From assembly GCA_035294325.1 (NCBI GenBank), contig DATGLE010000077.1, positions 1-11,468 on the forward strand: a stretch of DNA of 11,468 bases, read 5' to 3'. The translations under genes and the position numbers were made by a program. Positions 6,444-11,468 of this stretch are shown here, one piece after another (the first letter of the stretch is position 1; every line of letters begins with the position of its first letter). The notes under the pieces were generated by a model. The model was not told the DNA's origin and ran no database searches. It saw nothing but the letters and a program-made list of their open reading frames with translations. This stretch comes from DATGLE01 sp035294325 (GTDB lineage: Bacteria > Chloroflexota > Ktedonobacteria > Ktedonobacterales > Ktedonobacteraceae).

Positions 6444-6983
6444 ATGGCAGATGTCGCTGATGACGCTGGATTCAAAAATATTGTCTCGGTGAAGGTTGCA
6501 GCCGAAATGCTCGGCATTCCACCCAAAAGGCTTTATAGATACATAAAGCAAGGGGATTTGGAAGCAGAAAAGCTGAATAGAGAGTACATGATAGCGAAGG
6601 AAGATGTCCTTAATCTCGACCTCAAGAGTGCTGGACGCCCGCGCGAGAAGGTCCCACGCTGGAATCGCTATCGTGACAGTAAGCTGCTCATCACCGAGAT
6701 CCATGCAACTGTGCCTGCTGGCCGGCTGGAGCAGTTCAGGGAGAAGATCGAGGCGATCCGGCGCAAGCAGAGCCACACCTTCGCGCGCTCCATCGCCCGC
6801 TATATCGTCGAGGACCGCGCCGACCAGCACAACATAACGATCTGGCTGCTCTGGAAGGATACGGAACTGCCGAGCGAGGAGCAGCGGCGGCGCGACCTCG
6901 ACGCCTTCAAGAACGAGATGCGTGGCGTGCTCACCTGGGAACCGGAGGATATCAGCGAGAAGGAGGGGTTGATCTACACCTGA
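6444..6983 (+). CDS. Excisionase/MerR-like HTH protein with an unknown C-terminal domain
   Basis: Of 179 residues, 14-57 (VSVKVAAEMLGIPPKRLYRY, then IKQGDLEAEKL and a YMIAKEDVLNL wing) form the helix_turn_helix_17 fold found in excisionases and MerR-like proteins. A short basic GRPREK (64-69) resembles an AT-hook core. Residues 80-179 are an alpha/beta domain (ITEIHATVPAGRLEQFREKI, ITIWLLWK) I do not recognise; a ferredoxin-like ligand or oligomer domain is one guess. The N-terminal third is clearly AT-richer than the rest, with a switch near 6615, hinting at fusion of DNA of different origin. No Shine-Dalgarno precedes ATG 6444, so a leaderless transcript from the AT-rich 5' region is possible. 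It probably binds DNA; its target is unknown. Confidence 0.75.
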   Translation: MADVADDAGFKNIVSVKVAAEMLGIPPKRLYRYIKQGDLEAEKLNREYMIAKEDVLNLDLKSAGRPREKVPRWNRYRDSKLLITEIHATVPAGRLEQFREKIEAIRRKQSHTFARSIARYIVEDRADQHNITIWLLWKDTELPSEEQRRRDLDAFKNEMRGVLTWEPEDISEKEGLIYT

Positions 6984-7003
6984 TCGGGCGTATTTATGCG
7001 GGG

Positions 7004-7199
7004 CTGTCCCCATATTGCATATTTTCTTGCGCCATATGAGATGAGGATTCGCGCGGCGCTGCCGCGCAAAAAGTAGCATTGTTTGTTGCATGAGAAAATG
7101 TGCGAAGCACATTTTCTCATGCAACAAACAATGCTACACAAAGCGAACGCCGCAGGCGTGAGCGCACCGAATTTCATATGGCGGTGAAGATGGGGACTG
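7004..7199. mobile_element. MITE-like full-length palindromic element with a 31-bp perfect hairpin
   Basis: The ends read CTGTCCCCAT (left) and, on the reverse strand, CAGTCCCCAT (right). Further in, CGCCATATGA pairs with TCATATGGCG. The centre is a perfect 31-bp inverted repeat, 7073-7103 against 7107-7137, closed by a GAA loop in the context GCGAAGC. An additional small hairpin, GCGCGGC-GCT-GCCGCGC, lies at 7051-7067. The element has no ORF and sits between the HTH and kinase genes. It could be a non-autonomous transposon relic or a structured RNA. No clear target duplication was seen. Confidence 0.65.
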
Positions 7200-7221
7200 T
7201 GAAAGCGGAGACGGAACCACC

Positions 7222-7246
7222 GTAGGGGCCGCCCTGGTGGCGGCCC
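7222..7246 (+). repeat. Solo REP-like hairpin abutting the kinase ribosome site
   Basis: GTAG (7222-7225) is followed by stem GGGCCGCC (7226-7233), loop CTGGT, and GGCGGCCC (7239-7246), a perfect 8-bp stem. AGGGGAG, the probable ribosome site for ATG 7262, starts at the next base, 7247. A hairpin directly against the ribosome site could affect kinase translation. Confidence 0.65.
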
Positions 7247-7261
7247 AGGGGAGTATGCACT

Positions 7262-9469
7262 ATGCCTGATCGCAAGGACCTCGCGGGCCGGGAAGCAGGT
7301 AACTACCGGCTCATACAACGCATTGGAAGCGGAAGCTTCGCGGAGGTGTATCTGGGCGAGCACATCTACCTGCGCAGCCCCGCCGCTATCAAGCTGCTGC
7401 ATGCCGCGCTCGATCCCGCCGCAGCCGCGAACTTCCGGCGCGAGGCGCGTATCCTCCGCAAATTGCGCCATCCCAACATTATCAGCCTGCTCGATTTCGG
7501 CGTCGATGAACAGGGCCTGCCGTACCTGATTATGGACTATGCCCCCGGCGGCTCGCTGCGCTCGCGCTACCCGAAGGGAATGCGCGTGCCCCTCGATGCT
7601 ATCCTCAAAGCTGTTAACGAGGCTGCCAGCGCCCTCGATTACGCCCATAACCAGGGCTTCGTGCACCGCGACATCAAGCCCGCCAACATGCTTATCGGCG
7701 AGAGCGGCGAGATCCTGGTGAGCGATTTCGGTATCGCCAGCATCGCGCCGGGCCGTGATCCGCACGCTAGCGACGATAGCCTCTGGCGGCGCAGTTTTCC
7801 CGGCGTCGCGGGCACGCCGGCCTACATGGCGCCCGAACAATTGGAGGGCCACGCCGAGCCTGCCAGCGACCAGTACGCGCTCGCCACCATCGTTTATCAA
7901 TGGCTCTGCGGCGCGCTGCCCTTCGACGGCAAAAGCTGGATGGAGATCGCCGCGCGGCGCGCCAGCAGCGATCCGCCGCCGCTGCGCGACTTCAACCCCG
8001 CCATCTCAACCGAACTTGAGGACGTAGTGTTGACGGGGCTGGCCCGCAATCCGCGCCACCGCTACGCCAGCGTCCGCGCCTTCGCCGCCGCACTGATCGA
8101 GGCCGCGCAACATCCTCCGGCTGTGGACGCGCGCTTGATCGCGCCTATCGCCGGTTCGCCATCCACACCCACCATTCCTATCAATCGCGCATCCACCGCG
8201 AATCGCGCAGCCCAACAGGTTCCGCGCGTGGACGCGCGACCTGCGATGCCGGTCCCTCCGCGCGCAACGCAACATACTCCAGGCGCGGATGCGCGCTTGA
8301 TCGCGCCATCTCGCCCCCCTGTAGGCGCGCAATTGATCGATCCCCCCACCGATCAAACGAAAGCCCCGCCCGCGCCCACGCTCCTCCTCGGGCGGCGCAC
8401 CATCCTCGCTGGCATGGGCGCCGTCATCGTTGCCGCCGGAGCTGGCTTCGCCCTCACCCACCTGGGGCCGCGCTCGCCGGTCTTATCGCACGCCAGCGCG
8501 CAAAACCTGCGCACTCCCGGCGCTCCACACCCGACGACCACTCCCACCCCGCAGGCGCAGGGGACGACACCTGCTGCTGTCGATGTGGGCACGACGCTCT
8601 ACGAGTTTCATGGACATGCAAAAAACGTACTCGCCCTGGCCTGGGGACCAAAGGGCAATCTCATCGCTTCTGGCAGCCTCGACCAGACGGTAAAGATCTG
8701 GCACGCTCTGACCGGCAGCATTGTCACCAACTATACCGGCCATACTGCTGCTGTGAATGCCGTGGCCTGGGCGCCTGACGGCAGCCTTATCGCCTCTGGT
8801 GGCGACGATAAGCAGGTGCAGATCTGGAACGCGGCAACTGGTTCGCTTATTCGCCTCTACGCGGGCCATCAGGATATTGTGAGCGCGGTAGCCTGGTCGC
8901 CCGATGGGACGCTCATCGCTTCTGGCAGCTTTGATAAAACCGTGCAGGTCTGGAACGCCTCCACAGGTGCCCTTATCCGCAGTTATACCGGGCATCAGGA
9001 TGTCGTAAATACGGTAGCCTGGTCGCCCGATGGCCGGTATATCGCCTCTGGCAGCAGCGATAAAACCGTGCAGGTCTGGGAGGCCGCAACGGGCCAGCTT
9101 TTCAATACCTACACAAAACATACTGATTTCGTATCCTCCGTGCTCTGGTCTCTCGACGGCAAACGCATCGCCTCCGCTTCCGATGACAAAACCGTGCAGG
9201 TCTGGGATGCCCTTGACGGCGCCAACGGCTATACCTACCAGGGCCATAAAGGAGCAGTCTTTGTCATTGCGCTTTCGCCCGATGGCACACAGATCGCTTC
9301 CGGCAGCAGCGATAAAACCGTGCAATTATGGAATTTTGCCAACGGCGATCAGATCTATACCTACTCGCGACCTACCGGGGCCGTAAATGCCCTTGCCTGG
9401 TCTCCTGCCGGTAGGCAAATCGCGTCAGGAGGCAACGATAAGATCGTACTTGTATGGCAGTCAATGTAA
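7262..9469 (+). CDS. Membrane-anchored Ser/Thr protein kinase with a C-terminal WD40 propeller
   Basis: The protein has 735 residues. The kinase domain (about 15-285) has a glycine loop IGSGSFAEV (21-29), Lys44 in AAIKLL, alpha-C Glu61, catalytic HRDIKPAN (135-142, Asp137), DFG (155-157) and APE (190-192), so all key residues for activity are present. A Pro/Ala-rich linker (about 290-375) carries degenerate repeats of DARLIAP. One membrane segment (about 381-401, ILAGMGAVIVAAGAGFALT) follows. Residues 444-735 contain seven WD40 repeats (GH...D.TVQVW), enough for a complete seven-bladed propeller, placed outside the cell by the expected topology. This is the PkwA-like arrangement: an extracytoplasmic sensor on a cytoplasmic Hanks-type kinase. 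The ligand is unknown. AGGGGAG precedes the ATG. A lipoprotein gene follows after 55 nt. Confidence 0.93.
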   Translation: MPDRKDLAGREAGNYRLIQRIGSGSFAEVYLGEHIYLRSPAAIKLLHAALDPAAAANFRREARILRKLRHPNIISLLDFGVDEQGLPYLIMDYAPGGSLRSRYPKGMRVPLDAILKAVNEAASALDYAHNQGFVHRDIKPANMLIGESGEILVSDFGIASIAPGRDPHASDDSLWRRSFPGVAGTPAYMAPEQLEGHAEPASDQYALATIVYQWLCGALPFDGKSWMEIAARRASSDPPPLRDFNPAISTELEDVVLTGLARNPRHRYASVRAFAAALIEAAQHPPAVDARLIAPIAGSPSTPTIPINRASTANRAAQQVPRVDARPAMPVPPRATQHTPGADARLIAPSRPPVGAQLIDPPTDQTKAPPAPTLLLGRRTILAGMGAVIVAAGAGFALTHLGPRSPVLSHASAQNLRTPGAPHPTTTPTPQAQGTTPAAVDVGTTLYEFHGHAKNVLALAWGPKGNLIASGSLDQTVKIWHALTGSIVTNYTGHTAAVNAVAWAPDGSLIASGGDDKQVQIWNAATGSLIRLYAGHQDIVSAVAWSPDGTLIASGSFDKTVQVWNASTGALIRSYTGHQDVVNTVAWSPDGRYIASGSSDKTVQVWEAATGQLFNTYTKHTDFVSSVLWSLDGKRIASASDDKTVQVWDALDGANGYTYQGHKGAVFVIALSPDGTQIASGSSDKTVQLWNFANGDQIYTYSRPTGAVNALAWSPAGRQIASGGNDKIVLVWQSM

Positions 9470-9513
9470 AAATAATCGTTTCTTGAAAATTTTTTTGATT
9501 AACGTTTCCACTC

Positions 9514-9519
9514 AGGAGG
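9514..9519 (+). promoter_or_regulatory. Strong ribosome binding site for the lipoprotein gene
   Basis: AGGAGG lies 5 nt before ATG 9525 and supports that start over the open frame reaching back to 9387. Confidence 0.75.
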
Positions 9520-9524
9520 TTCTT

Positions 9525-11093
9525 ATGTCAAGCAAATTACAAAAGCGACGTAGGGGGAGCGTGATGGGGGGAATCAGCGGAGGATTAGAGACGATGGGGT
9601 TAAAGATGAAGGGGTTAGGGATGAAGGGGTTAGGGATGAAGGGGTTAGGGATGAAGGGGTTAGAGATGAAGGGGTTAGAGATGAAGGGGTTAGAGATGAA
9701 GGGGTTAGAGATGAAGGGGTTAAAGATGAAGGGGTTAGAGATGAAGGGGTTAGAGATGAAGGGGTTAGAGATGAAGGGGTTAGAGATGAAGGGGTTAAAG
9801 ATGACGGGGTTAAAGATGACCGCAAGGGTCATCTCTACATTATGTTTGCGCCGTCGGCCCAAAAATGTAGAGGCGACCCTTGCGGTCATCTGGTTATTGT
9901 GCGTAATCATTCTGGCGGCCTGTAGCGGCAATGGCGGCGGCGGAGCCGTCAACGTCGCGCCGGCGAAGCCGCCCGCCAGCGGGACCGTGAGGAGCGGCGG
10001 GGGCGGGCCTGATGCCGTGGTCGACGCCAGCACGCCGGCTCCTGGCGCGAAGCTCGGCCCGCAGCCGTGTCCGGCAACGGTCAGCAGCCCCTCATATTGG
10101 GAGCCCATCGTTGGCACGCAGCCGGGCGTGAACAAAGTCGAGAGCGTAACCTGCGGCAACCTGACCGGCAGCGCCACGCTGCAAGCGCTGGTCACGGTGC
10201 GTACCAATGACGCGGCTAATACGCTGGATCTCTATGTCTACGACATGATTACCAATCCCCAACCAACACAGCTTTTCAGCCTGTCGGGTCTCTACAACGG
10301 CGACGCCAGGATCAGCCCCTACAACACCGTCATCACCGCCGAGGTGGACGTGAACTCGTCGGTCAACAAGGGGCAGCCGCCGAGCGCCTACCAGCGGGAT
10401 CTGTGCCGCGAGTTCAAGTGGTCGCCGGGCGCGGGGACGCTCGTGCGCGTAGCGTTTCCCGGCATCTTCCCCGACCTCACACGCTACCAGGCCGAGGCGG
10501 ATCAGCAGAGGGTGAACGGGGGGCGCGATCCGTGGAAGTTGAGCGCGGTGCAGACGGCGCAGGCGTTCGCGGCAAACTTCTTGAAGTGGCCGGCCAGTTC
10601 CCCGGCGACGATCACCAGTGGCGGCGGCGCGCACGATGCGAACGCTATTGTCACGGTGCGGGGGCCGGCTCCCGGCGGCAATAGCAGCATCGCCGTAGAG
10701 ATGAGCCGCCTGGAGGGCAACACCAGTAACGGCATCTGGATCGTCACCCACGTCACCTCGCCGAATCTGACCATCAGCGCACCCGCGTACCCCGGTCCGG
10801 GCGAGCCGTTCCCGATGGTGGTTAGCCCCGTCGCAGTGTCGGGGACGGGCAATGCCTTCGAGGGCGTTGTCGGGCAGGTGAAGATCCTCGACCATACCTA
10901 CACATCCATCGGGCAGGCGCAGGCGCGCGCTACAGGCACGAACGGCATGGGCAACGTCCCCTATGCGGCGAATGTCGGCTATACCTCCACATTCAAGAAC
11001 GGTGTGCAGGAGGGTGTGATTATGCTGTATGCTATTAGTAATGCTGATGGATCGATTGCGGGGGCTGTCATGTTCAAGCTGCTATTGGGGTAA
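9525..11093 (+). CDS. Gmad2-like lipoprotein with a repeat-derived N-terminal extension
   Basis: From ATG 9525 the product has 522 residues. Residues 1-23 include a basic KRRRGS; 24-97 are a 5-residue repeat (MKGLE/MKGLG/MKGLK). A lipoprotein signal follows: RRRPK (109-113), hydrophobic TLAVIWLLCVIILAA, lipobox LAAC with Cys133. The mature part begins with a Gly-rich linker, then a domain I do not recognise (about 165-410). Residues 415-522 (start ISAPAYPGPG, then VVSPVAVSGTGNAFEG and IGQAQARATG) resemble the immunoglobulin-like Gmad2 domain of spore-germination and cell-surface lipoproteins. A 115-residue n-region is far longer than usual; starting at Met98 (9816) would give a normal 35-residue signal. 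Every repeat unit also offers an ATG. It probably shares transcription with the kinase and acts at the outer membrane face. Confidence 0.8.
   Translation: MSSKLQKRRRGSVMGGISGGLETMGLKMKGLGMKGLGMKGLGMKGLEMKGLEMKGLEMKGLEMKGLKMKGLEMKGLEMKGLEMKGLEMKGLKMTGLKMTARVISTLCLRRRPKNVEATLAVIWLLCVIILAACSGNGGGGAVNVAPAKPPASGTVRSGGGGPDAVVDASTPAPGAKLGPQPCPATVSSPSYWEPIVGTQPGVNKVESVTCGNLTGSATLQALVTVRTNDAANTLDLYVYDMITNPQPTQLFSLSGLYNGDARISPYNTVITAEVDVNSSVNKGQPPSAYQRDLCREFKWSPGAGTLVRVAFPGIFPDLTRYQAEADQQRVNGGRDPWKLSAVQTAQAFAANFLKWPASSPATITSGGGAHDANAIVTVRGPAPGGNSSIAVEMSRLEGNTSNGIWIVTHVTSPNLTISAPAYPGPGEPFPMVVSPVAVSGTGNAFEGVVGQVKILDHTYTSIGQAQARATGTNGMGNVPYAANVGYTSTFKNGVQEGVIMLYAISNADGSIAGAVMFKLLLG
9594..9815 (+). repeat. 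15-bp in-frame minisatellite inside the lipoprotein gene
   Basis: After a 12-bp partial unit, fourteen 15-bp units run from 9606 to 9815. Types in order are ATGAAGGGGTTAGGG three times, ...GAG four times, ...AAG once, ...GAG four times, ...AAG once, and an ACG-containing ...AAG unit once. A 15-bp period keeps the frame, so copy-number change would alter protein length without a frameshift. Each unit carries GGGG six bases before the next ATG. Confidence 0.93.
9611..9659 (+). other. Potential G-quadruplex motif on the coding strand
   Basis: Seven G-runs (9611-9614, 9618-9620, 9626-9629, 9633-9635, 9641-9644, 9648-9650, 9656-9659) are separated by TTA or ATGAA. This meets the usual four-run, short-loop rule and includes the telomere-like GGGTTAGGG. 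It would be present in the mRNA too. Confidence 0.55.
9815..9890. repeat. REPIN-like pair inside coding sequence, 76 bp
   Basis: The left arm (9815-9841) forms GATGACC/GGTCATC around GCAAG and ends in CTACATT. The right arm (9864-9890) begins AATGTAG and differs from the left at only two positions when reversed. The spacer is 22 nt, as in the 5996-6071 copy. It encodes residues 97-122 of the lipoprotein, including LAVI of the signal core. Confidence 0.8.
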
Positions 11094-11365
11094 TTGGTGA
11101 CTCCGCCAGCGAGAATGTCATCCTGAGCGCCCATATGCCGGTAAGACGCGCGCATGCTGGTGAGATGCCCGCATGCCGGAGAGACGGGCGCAATCTGAGG
11201 CGGGCGCGGCGAGACGCCCGCAATCAGAGACGGGCACAATCACAGACGTGCGCGGTGAGACGCCCGCCTTCACAGACGCGCGCAATCTGAGGCGGGCGCC
11301 GGGAACGCCCGCCTTCACAGACGCCCACAATCTGAGGCGGGCACAATCACAGACGTGCGCGGAGA
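11094..11365. repeat. Non-coding tail with dispersed short repeats
   Basis: No gene is seen. TGTCATCCTGAGCGC at 11116-11130 belongs to the family at 2640-2810. CGCAATCTGAGGCGGGCGC occurs at 11189-11207 and 11281-11299, with a variant (CACAATCTG...) at 11326-11344. A 36-nt unit starting GGGCACAATCACAGACGTGC occurs at 11232-11267 and 11339-11374 with one change. Many units end in GAGACGCCCGC, the foot of the REP stem. No clear terminator for the lipoprotein gene was found. Confidence 0.7.
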
Positions 11366-11468
11366 GACGCCCGCAAGGGGCGTCTCTACATTTTGGCGTG
11401 CGGCGCGGTTTCCGCTTTTGGCAAAATGTGGGGTATTCATTAATGTAGAGACGCCCCTTGCGGGCGTC
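11366..11468. repeat. REPIN-like inverted pair with perfect 27-bp arms, reaching the window edge
   Basis: The left arm (11366-11392) and right arm (11442-11468) are exact reverse complements over 27 bases, with a 49-nt spacer. The left hairpin is AGAGACGCCC/GGGCGTCTCT (11363-11387) with a GCAAG loop. The right arm starts AATGTAG. The spacer is longer than the 22 nt of the other two copies and contains the pair ATTTTGGC and GCAAAATG. Confidence 0.85.

Noticed and set aside
9470..9524. Intrinsic terminator between kinase and lipoprotein
   Set aside because: A run of seven T follows only a 4-bp TTTC/GAAA stem, too weak to call.
9512..10207. 231-codon minus-strand frame rich in NPFIS repeats
   Set aside because: It is the reverse of the 15-bp minisatellite plus a shadow of the lipoprotein, with no start signal.

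Overview
The window looks like chromosomal DNA from a GC-rich, repeat-laden bacterium. A eukaryotic-type Ser/Thr kinase fused to a WD40 propeller, lipoproteins with LAGC/LAAC lipoboxes, a Gmad2-like domain and many short GTAG-hairpin repeats suggest Chloroflexota, perhaps Ktedonobacteria. The lineage is inferred from gene style only; there is no rRNA or tRNA here. I see no CRISPR array and no transposase gene.

Layout. 1-153 (-) is the N-terminus of an unknown protein cut by the window edge. 154-602 is non-coding and holds an inverted hairpin pair. 603-2108 (-) is a BNR/Asp-box lipoprotein. 2338-2547 (+) is a divergent 69-aa Cro/CI-type regulator. 2548-2839 carries repeats of a second short family. 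2840-3703 (+) is a class I methyltransferase, and 3753-4868 (-) a divergent, convergently oriented paralogue; a perfect 28-bp palindrome lies between them. The second methyltransferase overlaps an upstream 85-aa ORF (4865-5122) by 4 nt. 5123-6443 has no credible gene: it is mostly degenerate tandem arrays (16-bp and 12-bp periods) bracketed by REP-like hairpins. 6444-6983 (+) is an excisionase/MerR-like HTH protein with a second domain. 7004-7199 is a full-length palindromic MITE-like element. 7262-9469 (+) is a membrane Ser/Thr kinase with a seven-bladed WD40 propeller, and 9525-11093 (+) a Gmad2-like lipoprotein 55 nt downstream. 11094-11468 is again repeats.

The theme is repeats and how they touch genes. 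A family of hairpins with a GTAG foot occurs singly and as inverted pairs (REPIN-like). Stem sequences differ between copies by paired changes, so the fold is kept. One pair lies inside the lipoprotein gene and encodes part of its signal peptide. It sits directly after a 15-bp minisatellite in which each unit carries a GGGG-6 nt-ATG module, giving a ladder of possible in-frame starts. Other notable items are three DnaA-box-like 9-mers at exact 21-bp spacing inside the second methyltransferase, a 31-bp perfect hairpin in the MITE-like element, and a composition switch inside the HTH gene.

The kinase and lipoprotein may form a cell-envelope signalling pair, and the 85-aa ORF and second methyltransferase a two-gene operon. 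The remaining genes show no clear shared pathway.
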